A DNA stretch of 64,000 bases from Aquabacterium sp. (GTDB lineage: Bacteria; Pseudomonadota; Gammaproteobacteria; Burkholderiales; Burkholderiaceae_C). Under the pieces are notes generated by a model. It did no database searches. It saw nothing but the letters and a program-made list of their open reading frames with translations, and was not told the DNA's origin. The position numbers and the translations under genes were made by a program. Below are positions 52,103-61,593 of this stretch, piece after piece. How positions within the stretch are numbered: position 1 is the stretch's first letter; each line of letters opens with the position of its first letter. The stretch lies in assembly GCA_023266355.1 (NCBI GenBank), contig JAHFQM010000008.1:62001-126000 (forward strand), in the 5' to 3' direction.

Positions 52103-54946
52103 TCAGCCGCCCGCGCGGACCACGTTGGCGCGCAAGGCCGATTGCAGCGTCTCCAGGCAGGCCTTCAGGTGTGCCTTCGTGGTGGCGTCGGTCGCACGGC
52201 GGCTCGCCGAGGTCAACCAGCGCTGCAACTGTTGACCTTGCTGCCAGACCAGGGCGCGCACGTCGGCGCGGTCGCTGGCTGGCCGCAGCCACATCGCGGC
52301 CAGCCGGTTGACGTGCTCGCGCTGCAGGTTGCGTTGGCGCTCGGCGGCTTGTGCATCGCTGCGCTGGGACGTGGGCGTCGTCCAGATGGCCCGCACCAGG
52401 CGCTCGTGCACCTCCTGCGGCAGCAGCGGATGGGGCTCTCTGTCGGTGGTTTTGTCGCGGTTGTCCAGCAGGCGCTCGGCCAGACCTTCGCTCATCAGCG
52501 GGGCCAGCACGCCGCGTTGCAGGGCCAGTTGGAGCTCCGCCACGGACACTTCCAGTCGGCCCGTGCCAGCGGCATCCTGCAGTTCCAGGAAATCAGGCGC
52601 CAGACGGCGTTGCAGGCCGGGCGGCAGGCCCAGCGCTTGCGGGGCCAGGTAATGACCGACCAGCCGGTCCAGTGCCTCGCGTTGCGCGCTGGCGGGCAGG
52701 GGGTCGATGACATCGCGTCGGCTGCCCGGGGCATCGCGGCGGGTCACCACACCGCCCACTTGGCGCATCAGCACCTGGCCGACGCGGGCCAGTTCGCGCA
52801 GGCCATATCCCACGGCGCGGCGCGGCAGGTTGGCGTCGTCGCGCGGGGCGGGCACGCGGCGGTCCAGGCGCTGGAAGAGGTCCTGCACGATGGCGATGCG
52901 GCGGTCTGCGAAGGCCACGGGGTCACGGCCCAGGTCGAAGGTCAAAGCTTGTGGGTCCACGCCCAGCAGGTTGTCTTCGTCGGTGCCGTAGGCCAGGGCC
53001 TCGGCCTCTTGCGGGGCGGCGCTGCTCTCGGCGATGGCCAGCAGGGCCTGCTCGGCTTGAGATGCCTCGGCCGGCAGCGCACTGTAGCCATAGGCGATGG
53101 CCCAGAAATCGTATGGGCCCAGGGTGGTCTGGAACGGCGCGCCGCCCTGTTCGATGGTCTTGCCCGGTGCCGGCAGGTTCATGGGCGCGTAGTCCATCAC
53201 CGAGGCGCTGTTGCCGTGGGTGCGGGTCAGCACGGGGTCGTCCAGTTCGGCGGCGGTGCGCCAGCGCGAGGCGCGGAAGTTGTGCCGCAGGCCCAGCGTG
53301 TGCCCGACCTCGTGCATGGTCGTGTCTTTCAGATAGGCCAGCACGAAGGCGCGCACCTCGGGGCTGTCAGGGTCCAGCGCGCCTTGTGCGGCCAGCACGT
53401 CCAGGCCCAGCGTGAGCTGCTCGGCGGCGGTGTCGGCGTGCTGGCAGAAATCGTCTGCAGCGTGTGCTTGTGCATGTGCATGTGCATTTGCATTTGCATC
53501 GCCTTGCAGCGCCTGGCCTCGGGCCTTGTCAGCCGCTGCGTGATCGGCCTGGCCGTCCAGCTGCAGCGCCGAGACCGAGAGGTACTGGCTGCGCACCGCC
53601 CGGATGGCGCGCGACGACAGGCTCTCCAAAGCGATGTGGGCGTCGAGGATTTCGCCCGAGCGCGGGTCCACATGGCTGGGCCCGATGGCGCCGAATGCCG
53701 GCTGCGCGTTCGTCATCCAGCGGATGGAGGCGTGGCCGGTTTGCAGGGTGTCGAAGGCCTGATCGGTCGGTGGCGTGCGCACTTCGATGGCGTTCTGAAA
53801 ACCAATGGCTTCGAAGGCCAAGTTCCAGGCCAGCACGCCTTCGGTGATGGTCGCGCGGTAGGCTTCCGGGAGGGTGGGGTCCAGCCAGAAGACGATGGGC
53901 TGCACCGGTGCGGACAGGGGCGCGCTGGGGTCCTTCTTCTCCAGCCGCCAGCGGTTGATGAACTGCTGGCGGGGCGTGCGGGCCAGGTCGTCGGTGAAGT
54001 CAGCGACTGAACTGGTGAAGTAGCCCACGCGCTGATCGGCCTTGCGGCGAACCATGGGCTGCTCGGGCAGCGGCGTCAAGGTGTAGTGCACGGTGACGAA
54101 CAGGCTGCGCGGGTCAGGCACCGCTGTGGGCACGGTGGACACGGGCGCTCCGGGCGGTGCGCCGGGCGTGGGCACAGCGATGCTGGCCGTGGCGAAATGC
54201 TGTGCCACCTCGAACACCGCGGCGTTGTCGCTGCTGCGGGCCTGGTTCACGGTGGACTGTCGGGCGTCGAAGCCGTAGCTTTGCCGGTAGCTGCGCTGCA
54301 GCTGCAAGGCCATGCCCAGCACATCGTTGAGCCACAGTGCCGAGGCGTCGATGAGCACCGCACCGGTCTTGGCATCGGGCGCACTGGCCAGCGGCACCGC
54401 TGCCAGCAGGCTGGGCGAGAACGCCGCCTGCACGGCCTTGGCCTGCGGCGTGCCACTGGCCGCGGTGTAGGCCGAGTTGACGGCCACGAGTTGCAGCTGT
54501 TGCTGCACCTTGCGGAACTCCACCCACTGCGGCCGGCCAACCTGGGCGTAGCGGCTTTGCATCAGTCCGCCCAACACCCCGGCCTCGCCAATGCCGGTGG
54601 CCAGCTTGGGCGACAGGAACAGGGGCTTGCCCAACACCTGTGGCGACAGTTCGATCCAGAGCTTGTCTTGGCGCTTCCAGATCGGCAGCAAGCCGGCCTG
54701 CCGTTCAGCACCCTTGGTGACGACCTCGAAGGGCAGGGCCTGGCCTGCCTGTCCAGCACCTGGCGCAGCACCGATGGCGCCGACCCCTGCGGGCGTGCCG
54801 CCTGTGGATGCGGTGCTGGGCGGCGACAGGCTGCTGCATGCCTGCAGGGCCAGGCCACAGCTGCAGGCCAGGATCGTCAGACGGATGGGACGTGCGGTGC
54901 GCTCACGCCAGCGCAGGAACGAAAACGGGCTCATGCTTTGGAACAT
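52103..54946 (-). CDS. Zinc-dependent metalloprotease, predicted lipoprotein
   Basis: Large exported protease of 947 aa. A signal with lipobox LQAC (ILACSCGLALQACSSLS) suggests outer-membrane anchoring. The metzincin motif HEVGHTLGLRHNF starts at about residue 545. The flanks resemble the DUF5117/DUF4953 zinc-protease group: TKGAERQAGLLPIWKRQDKL near the N-terminus, and GVLAWNLAFEAIGFQNAIEV before the motif. Shortly upstream of the catalytic motif is an Asn-Ala/His-Ala run coded by hexamer repeats. ATG 54946 or 54934 (MSPFSFL) may be the start; an earlier ATG at 55015 would lie within the terminator of the upstream operon, so it is excluded. Substrate unknown. Confidence 0.88.
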   Translation of the reverse strand: MFQSMSPFSFLRWRERTARPIRLTILACSCGLALQACSSLSPPSTASTGGTPAGVGAIGAAPGAGQAGQALPFEVVTKGAERQAGLLPIWKRQDKLWIELSPQVLGKPLFLSPKLATGIGEAGVLGGLMQSRYAQVGRPQWVEFRKVQQQLQLVAVNSAYTAASGTPQAKAVQAAFSPSLLAAVPLASAPDAKTGAVLIDASALWLNDVLGMALQLQRSYRQSYGFDARQSTVNQARSSDNAAVFEVAQHFATASIAVPTPGAPPGAPVSTVPTAVPDPRSLFVTVHYTLTPLPEQPMVRRKADQRVGYFTSSVADFTDDLARTPRQQFINRWRLEKKDPSAPLSAPVQPIVFWLDPTLPEAYRATITEGVLAWNLAFEAIGFQNAIEVRTPPTDQAFDTLQTGHASIRWMTNAQPAFGAIGPSHVDPRSGEILDAHIALESLSSRAIRAVRSQYLSVSALQLDGQADHAAADKARGQALQGDANANAHAHAQAHAADDFCQHADTAAEQLTLGLDVLAAQGALDPDSPEVRAFVLAYLKDTTMHEVGHTLGLRHNFRASRWRTAAELDDPVLTRTHGNSASVMDYAPMNLPAPGKTIEQGGAPFQTTLGPYDFWAIAYGYSALPAEASQAEQALLAIAESSAAPQEAEALAYGTDEDNLLGVDPQALTFDLGRDPVAFADRRIAIVQDLFQRLDRRVPAPRDDANLPRRAVGYGLRELARVGQVLMRQVGGVVTRRDAPGSRRDVIDPLPASAQREALDRLVGHYLAPQALGLPPGLQRRLAPDFLELQDAAGTGRLEVSVAELQLALQRGVLAPLMSEGLAERLLDNRDKTTDREPHPLLPQEVHERLVRAIWTTPTSQRSDAQAAERQRNLQREHVNRLAAMWLRPASDRADVRALVWQQGQQLQRWLTSASRRATDATTKAHLKACLETLQSALRANVVRAGG
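53471..53500. repeat. Five tandem TGCATN hexamers in the metalloprotease gene
   Basis: Two TGCATG, two TGCATT and one TGCATC units follow one another. On the coding strand they give alternating Asn-Ala and His-Ala pairs. Copy-number changes would keep the reading frame and only alter a loop length. Confidence 0.8.
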
Positions 54947-54985
54947 ACCATCGCGGCCCTGTGCGCAGAGGTGCGTGCGCCCATG

Positions 54986-55020
54986 AAAAAACCCGGCTGA
55001 CACGTGGTGCATCAACCGGG
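54986..55020 (-). terminator. Intrinsic terminator of the TRAP permease transcript
   Basis: On the minus strand CCCGGTTGA pairs with TCAGCCGGG (one G-T pair) across an 11-base loop and is followed by six T. It lies 56 bases after the permease stop and ahead of the metalloprotease, which must have its own promoter. Confidence 0.85.
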
Positions 55021-55075
55021 CTGTTGTGGCAGAGGCCAGCCCCGGTCAGGGCCGCCCAGCTACCTCACTGTGACC

Positions 55076-57229
55076 TCACTGGGGTGGCTTGGGGAACCAG
55101 TCCGCGATGGCCTTGAGCTCGGGGAAGTCGTGCACGGCCAGCGGTGCGTACGACACCACCGCCAGGCCCACCGTCATCACGGCCAGCGGCAGAATCCAGC
55201 GCTCGTAGCGACGGTAGAAGCCCAGGTGTTTGACTTCCCTGTCCGCCGCATTGACCTCTTCTTCGCCAATGACCTGGCGGGTCAGCAACTGGTTGATGGC
55301 CACGGGAGGCAGCAGGTAGCCCAGCTCGAAGGCCACCAGCACCATCATCCAGAAGTGCAGCGGGTCGATGTTGTTGGCGTAGGCGATCGGGGCCAGCGTG
55401 CCCGACACCAGCACCACGGCGCCGAACGGGTCCATGATCATGCCCAGCAGCACCTTGGTGACGACCAGGAAGGTCATCGCGGTCCAGTGGTTCTCGAAGA
55501 CCTTGGGGAAGAAGCCCATGAGTTCCGAGCGCTCGATCACGCCACCCATGGCCAGCGACAGCGTCATCAGGCTCAACAGGGCGCCGATGTGGCCGATGGT
55601 CTCGTTGGTCGCGTAGCGGATCGACTTTTCCACGCCCTCCTGGCGGTGGCTGGCGTAGTCCGGCGTCAGCTCGGCCTTGCCCTGGTTGGTCATCTTGTCG
55701 TAGACGAGGATGATCAGCAGGATGACCGGCATGATGGTCGGGGCGGTGATCTCGTTGAGCTTGGTTTCCAGCAGGAACTCGTACAGCCACACCACCACGG
55801 CCACCACGATCAGGTAGGGGATGGTCGGCACGATCTGGCGCAGCATGGCCGGCAGGGCCACCAGCGGCGACTCGATGTTGGCCTTCTGGGTGCGCAGCAT
55901 CTGCGAAGCCAGGAAGAACAGCGTCGAGGTCAGCAGGAAGACGTAGAAGCCCCAGTGGTACAGGCCCGAGGTCGTCACTTGCTTGTTCAGCGCGGCGATC
56001 AGCACCACCAGCAGGCAAGGGCGCAACACCACGCCCAGCGAGCCGGACATGGCGGTGGCGGCCAACGCGAACTGGCGCGAACCGCCCGAGGCACGCACCT
56101 CGTGGTAGATGATGCCACCCGCGGCGATCACGAACACGCCCGATGCGCCGGTGTAGGCCGTGGCCCACGCCGCTGCGATCAGGATGATGTAGGTGAGCAT
56201 CTGGGGCGACAGGCTCCAGGGGCGCAGGATGTTCATGAACAGGTCCACGATGCGGCTCTGCTTGAGCAGCATGCCCGACCAGATGAACAGGCCCAGGTTC
56301 ATGAAGATGCTGGGCAGCTCCATCAACTGGTTGATGTAGATCGCCAGACCGGCGTCATGGCCCTTGATCAGGAAGTACACACCGGCGACGGTGGCCATCT
56401 GGGCGTACAGCGGGATCGACAGGAACGCACCTGTCCAGTCACCCTCACCGAAGGCGGACTTCACCGGCATGACCACCCGCTTGAGGTTGATCAGCAGCAG
56501 GACAGCGAACAGCGCCATCCAGATGTAATGAAGCAGCGGGTGCTCCACCGGCACGCCAGAGCCATTGAGGATCTGGTAGTAGCGCACCGTCGAGTACAGC
56601 AGCAGGCCGGACGACACCACCTGCGAGGCCGACTGCAGCAGGTAGTCCTTGGTGTAGTGACCCGGTCGGATGCCGATGTGGTGGAAGCCCAGCGTGGTGG
56701 TCACGGCAGCGATGGCCACCATCAACAACAGGATCAGCGAGCGGTTGTCCGTGCCGATCTGGAACAGACCGAAGAAGCTGGTTTCCAGCGTGCGGTAGGC
56801 CTTGACCTGCGGTGTCTGGTGTTGCAAGACCTTTTCGTACAAGTCGTGTTTGAACTTGCAGATCTGCTGCGCCTGCTCAACGGCCTTGCGCACCACGGCC
56901 GGGTCACCGGCCTTCTGATCGCCGAACAGGTCGTCGATGTCATCGCCACCGGCCTTGGCCGGTGCGGCGGCCGACTGCTTGGCCACTTCGGCATCGATGT
57001 TGATGTTGGGGTTGCACTCGGGCTTGGACGGCTCGGCACGCAGCATGAAGTACTGCACCTGTGCGGGCGGGTCACCGAACATGGACTCACCCAGCTTGAG
57101 CAGCTGGCCGTGGACCATTTCACCGGTGCCGATGATCAGGGTCAGCAGCAGCAGGGCGAAGACAGGGAGGCTGGAGAACCATTCGGAGAAGGTCCGGCCC
57201 AGGATCTGGCGGGAGGGAGGGGTGTTCAT
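55076..57229 (-). CDS. TRAP transporter permease, large subunit with fused small-subunit-like N-terminus
   Basis: Inner-membrane secondary transporter of 717 aa. The C-terminal 430 residues look like a DctM large permease, with motifs such as AAWATAYTGASGVFVIAAGG, LGVVLRPCLLVVLIA, MGFFPKVFENHW and FELGYLLPPVAINQLL. The N-terminal 280 residues have four predicted helices (about 20-40, 160-185, 200-222 and 232-252). This fits a fused DctQ-type small subunit, with a 110-residue hydrophilic loop after helix 1 that contains Lys/Asp-rich sequence and two Cys. The binding protein gene lies 95 bases upstream. Substrate is unknown. It ends in a clear terminator. Confidence 0.85.
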   Translation of the reverse strand: MNTPPSRQILGRTFSEWFSSLPVFALLLLTLIIGTGEMVHGQLLKLGESMFGDPPAQVQYFMLRAEPSKPECNPNINIDAEVAKQSAAAPAKAGGDDIDDLFGDQKAGDPAVVRKAVEQAQQICKFKHDLYEKVLQHQTPQVKAYRTLETSFFGLFQIGTDNRSLILLLMVAIAAVTTTLGFHHIGIRPGHYTKDYLLQSASQVVSSGLLLYSTVRYYQILNGSGVPVEHPLLHYIWMALFAVLLLINLKRVVMPVKSAFGEGDWTGAFLSIPLYAQMATVAGVYFLIKGHDAGLAIYINQLMELPSIFMNLGLFIWSGMLLKQSRIVDLFMNILRPWSLSPQMLTYIILIAAAWATAYTGASGVFVIAAGGIIYHEVRASGGSRQFALAATAMSGSLGVVLRPCLLVVLIAALNKQVTTSGLYHWGFYVFLLTSTLFFLASQMLRTQKANIESPLVALPAMLRQIVPTIPYLIVVAVVVWLYEFLLETKLNEITAPTIMPVILLIILVYDKMTNQGKAELTPDYASHRQEGVEKSIRYATNETIGHIGALLSLMTLSLAMGGVIERSELMGFFPKVFENHWTAMTFLVVTKVLLGMIMDPFGAVVLVSGTLAPIAYANNIDPLHFWMMVLVAFELGYLLPPVAINQLLTRQVIGEEEVNAADREVKHLGFYRRYERWILPLAVMTVGLAVVSYAPLAVHDFPELKAIADWFPKPPQ

Positions 57230-57289
57230 GGGGCTTCAGGGAACAGGATGCCCGGGCAGGCAAGCCTTCAGGAAAGGGGCCGTGCAAGA

Positions 57290-57307
57290 GGTGTGGTGAA
57301 CCACACC
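57290..57307 (-). promoter_or_regulatory. Hairpin between binding protein and permease genes
   Basis: GGTGTGG and CCACACC are separated by TGAA in the gap between the two genes, without a T-tract. Such intergenic stem-loops in transporter operons often protect the upstream message and keep the binding protein more abundant than the permease. That role is an inference here. Confidence 0.45.
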
Positions 57308-57324
57308 CCTGCGGCGTCAGGAGG

Positions 57325-58377
57325 TCACTTCCAGTCTTCTTCCGACTTGGTCGCGCATTCCGGGTCGCCCGGGTTCACGCTGCAACGGATCTTTTTGATG
57401 ACCTTCAGGCCACGCTTGTCGTACAGGCCCTTCTGGGCGATGTCGATGCGGGACTCGCGCAGCATCAGCGTGTACTTGTAGGAGTTCTCGGGGGTCAGGT
57501 CCATCCAGGTGCCGGGCGGGACGCTGGCGTCGGCCTGGCGGATCAACTGCATCGCGCGGTCGAACTGGCCCAGCCAGTACTGGCGCGAATGCTCGCCAAA
57601 ACCATCGGGGAACTTGGTCTTGTTGAGGATGACCTGGTAGGTCAGGATCAGGATGGGGAAGCGCGCGATCGCACCGTTCTTGCCGATGCCCTTGTACAGC
57701 TCCAGCGGTTTGTAGGCCATGGTCGGCGCAGCGATCATGTCCACCGTGCCGTTGTTGAACTTGGTCGAGAAGTTGGTGATGTCGGCCGACACCGGCTGCG
57801 CGCCGATGCGCTGGATCATCACGGCCTGGGCCTTGTCGTAGTCGAACGAGGCGATGCGCTTGCCAGCCAGGGCTTCGACGGTGTTGATCTTGCGGTCATT
57901 GACCACGGGGTAGGCCGCGCCCAGGGGGATGATGCCGCCGACTTCGTAGTTGCCTTCGACCATCAGCTTGGCGGCTTGCGGGGCGGTGTAGGTCTGAATG
58001 ACCTTGCGCACGACCTCGTAGCTGTCGGCGATGTCGATCTTGCCGTCCTTGACGATGGTGGTGGCGCCCAGGGTGTCGATGGAGCCGGCCACGGCGTTGA
58101 ACTGGCGGGTGCGGAAGGCGGTGGCGATCAGGCCGTCGCACTGGCCAGTGCGGAAGTCTTCCGAGGCGACGCGTTCGTCGGTGTAGCCCTTGAGCTCGAC
58201 CGTGGCGCCGTGCTTCTGCATGGCGACCACATAGTCCTTGGCCATGTTGAAGAGGTCGCCGGACGTGCCCAGCAAGTCATACACACACACCTTTTGGCCT
58301 GCCTGCGCTGTGGCAGCGAGTCCCGTCGAAATCAGCACAGCGGTGCCGATCTTGCCCATCGTATTGACCAACTTCAT
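57325..58377 (-). CDS. Periplasmic solute-binding protein of the TRAP-like system
   Basis: Exported protein of 350 aa with a Sec signal (GTAVLISTGLAATAQAG). The mature part begins QKVCVYDLLGTSGDLFNMAK, and the fold pattern (GQCDGLIATAFRTRQFN, VEALAGKRIASFDYDKAQAV, VDMIAAPTMAYKPLELYKG) is that of a two-lobed DctP-like binding protein. Relatives have been labelled AdeT or RND-type, but binding-protein architecture and the adjacent TRAP permease argue for solute uptake. ATG 58377 has GAGGAG seven bases ahead. A terminator-like hairpin sits just upstream of that ribosome binding site. Four cysteines could form two disulfides. The ligand is not predictable. Confidence 0.82.
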   Translation of the reverse strand: MKLVNTMGKIGTAVLISTGLAATAQAGQKVCVYDLLGTSGDLFNMAKDYVVAMQKHGATVELKGYTDERVASEDFRTGQCDGLIATAFRTRQFNAVAGSIDTLGATTIVKDGKIDIADSYEVVRKVIQTYTAPQAAKLMVEGNYEVGGIIPLGAAYPVVNDRKINTVEALAGKRIASFDYDKAQAVMIQRIGAQPVSADITNFSTKFNNGTVDMIAAPTMAYKPLELYKGIGKNGAIARFPILILTYQVILNKTKFPDGFGEHSRQYWLGQFDRAMQLIRQADASVPPGTWMDLTPENSYKYTLMLRESRIDIAQKGLYDKRGLKVIKKIRCSVNPGDPECATKSEEDWK

Positions 58378-58393
58378 GAAGTCTCCTCGGTGC

Positions 58394-58426
58394 AAAAAAC
58401 ACAAGGGCCTTGACATGCAAGAGCCC
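58394..58426 (-). terminator. Terminator-like hairpin in the leader of the binding protein gene (possible attenuator)
   Basis: On the minus strand GGGC-T-CTTG pairs with CAAG-GCCC across loop CATGT (one bulged T), then TTGTGTTTTTT. It ends about six bases before the GAGGAG ribosome binding site, leaving no space for a promoter in between. It therefore lies inside the leader and could stop or slow transcription. Confidence 0.6.
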
Positions 58427-58445
58427 CCGGCTGTGCCAACTGGCG

Positions 58446-58474
58446 TGGCGGTTCTCATGACCGCCAAAGCGGTC
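58446..58474 (-). promoter_or_regulatory. Mutually exclusive hairpins in the same leader
   Basis: On the minus strand GACCGC-TTTG-GCGGTC (58474-58459) and TGGCGGT-CATGAGA-ACCGCCA (58466-58446) share the middle GGCGGT segment, so only one can form at a time. A possible -10, TATAGT, lies at 58497-58492 upstream. They may be a switch acting on the downstream terminator-like hairpin, or overlapping dyads for a protein. Confidence 0.45.
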
Positions 58475-58606
58475 TGGAACTTCTTGTTGTAACTATATCT
58501 GGATACGTGTGTCCTCAGGTAAACCCCATACCACACAAGCGGGGGAAGGGAATTCCCGAATTCGGATGGCGGGGATGTCAGATGACAGGCGCCCCGCCCG
58601 TGGGGA

Positions 58607-59632
58607 TCATTTCAGGAAGCTGTCGGCGTCGATGTCGGCGCCAGCTTTGTCGTCCCAGAACTTGCCCAGCGAATTGATGGGCGTGCGGGTGCCGGTGGCC
58701 TGGGTCCACATGCGGTCAGAGATGTTCTGCAGCTGGGCTTGGGCGATGGCGTCGATCAGGCGGTAGTCCTTGTTGACCTTGAAGTCCTTGGCCGTGCCGA
58801 AGCGCTTGATGACTTCGCGCAGGCGGGGCTGGTCGTCGGACGACTGGGCGGCCACGGCGGCCATCACGTGGGGCAGGCGCACGCCCTTGGCTTCGGCCAG
58901 GGTCATGTTGGCGTCGAAGGTGCCCTTGACGTCCTTGCCGTCGGCGCCGCCGGGGATGATGCTCCAGACAACGGCACGCGCGGCCTGCGGGGTGCCCCAC
59001 CACTTGGCGTTGTCCAGGCAGCCCATGGCGCGCTCGACCAGCGGGGCCGTGTCGGTGGGCACGCCCACGGTTTGTTGGGCGGCGATGTCGTTCTGCATGG
59101 CTTGCAGGCCGGCCACCGAGCCCAGCAGGTAGACCATTTCGTCGAAGTCACGCTTGAAGGCCGGGCAGTTGGTGCCGTACTTGAAGAAGTACTTCTGCTC
59201 CAGCTTGGTCTTCATGCGCATGAAGGCGGTGTACTGGCGGTCGGCGGACAGGGCCAGCAGGCGCTTCTGAGCGATGCGGGCGTCCAGGGCCTCGTCGGAG
59301 CGCTTCTCGCGCGAGGCGCGCAGGTAGCGCATTTCTTCGTTCAGCGCCTGGTTCTCGGAGCACACACCGGCCGAAGAAAGGAGCACGGTTTCCATCAGCG
59401 ACGGGTCACCGTAGAAGTTGCGGGCCGCGCCCACCAGCGGGGTGTTGACGGTGGAGAAGCTGCAGGCCATGTCCACGTCGCCGATCTGGAGCGTGGGCGG
59501 CGTGAAGCCGTCTTCCAGGATGGAGAGGGTGGTGCCGCTCACGTTCGATTCGATCAAGGCGCAGCCGCCCATGGCCAGGGCCGAAGCGGCCAGTGCGGTG
59601 GCGGTGAGCAGGCGTGTCATCCGAGCGATCAT
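58607..59632 (-). CDS. Lipoprotein associated with the TRAP-like system, function unknown
   Basis: Exported protein of 341 aa, with a lipoprotein signal ending in ALAMGGC. I do not recognise a named family. It is mostly helical, contains five or six further cysteines (MACSFST, AGVCSEN, GTNCPAF, MGCLDN), and has no catalytic motif that I can see. GGAG seven bases before ATG 59632 supports the start. It is the first gene of the same-strand series leading to the binding protein and permease, after a 229-base gap. By analogy with TRAP T-component lipoproteins that join the binding protein, a partner role is possible, but this is positional inference. Confidence 0.6.
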   Translation of the reverse strand: MIARMTRLLTATALAASALAMGGCALIESNVSGTTLSILEDGFTPPTLQIGDVDMACSFSTVNTPLVGAARNFYGDPSLMETVLLSSAGVCSENQALNEEMRYLRASREKRSDEALDARIAQKRLLALSADRQYTAFMRMKTKLEQKYFFKYGTNCPAFKRDFDEMVYLLGSVAGLQAMQNDIAAQQTVGVPTDTAPLVERAMGCLDNAKWWGTPQAARAVVWSIIPGGADGKDVKGTFDANMTLAEAKGVRLPHVMAAVAAQSSDDQPRLREVIKRFGTAKDFKVNKDYRLIDAIAQAQLQNISDRMWTQATGTRTPINSLGKFWDDKAGADIDADSFLK

Positions 59633-59816
59633 CTAGTGTCTCCAGCAAGAATCGTGTTTGTGTGTGTGGGGTGCGGCTTGCACCCAAGGTGCTCGGGAAA
59701 TTCTATCTGGGCCCACCTGCGCCACCCGGGCGTCCCCATTAGGGATAGCCCCCGAAGTGACCGATTGTGGGCCCGCCCTTTTCGGGGGGCAGCCCTCCTT
59801 GGGGTGAAGTTGTCAG

Positions 59817-59841
59817 AAAAAAGCCCGCTGACAGCGGGCTT
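59817..59841 (-). terminator. Intrinsic terminator after ettA
   Basis: On the minus strand AAGCCCGCTG and CAGCGGGCTT are complementary and followed by a run of six T (the last bases overlap the stem). It lies 40 bases after the ettA stop. The remaining 59633-59816 holds the promoter area of the lipoprotein gene (TAGAAT at 59705-59700 is a candidate -10) and GC-rich palindromic sequence. Confidence 0.85.
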
Positions 59842-59881
59842 GGGTGGGGAGGCTGTGAGGCCTCTGTGAGCGTGTGCGCGA

Positions 59882-61546
<1,665 letters not shown>

Positions 61547-61593
61547 GGGGGTGCTGAATGGGTGCTGGCGAAGGTTTCGCCCAACCCTGTAGC

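Noticed and set aside
57325..58377. AdeT-type RND efflux component
   Set aside because: The protein has a Sec signal and a binding-protein fold pattern and sits beside a TRAP permease; no RND pump gene is present.
58405..58470. Sigma-54 promoter (TGGCAC ... TTGCA) ahead of the binding protein
   Set aside because: The two halves are separated by 12 bases instead of about five, so the -24/-12 geometry is wrong.
58378..58520. ANTAR target RNA in the TRAP binding-protein leader
   Set aside because: ANTAR sites need paired hairpins with six-base loops having A at position 1 and G at 4. The loops here are 4, 5 or 7 bases and do not fit.
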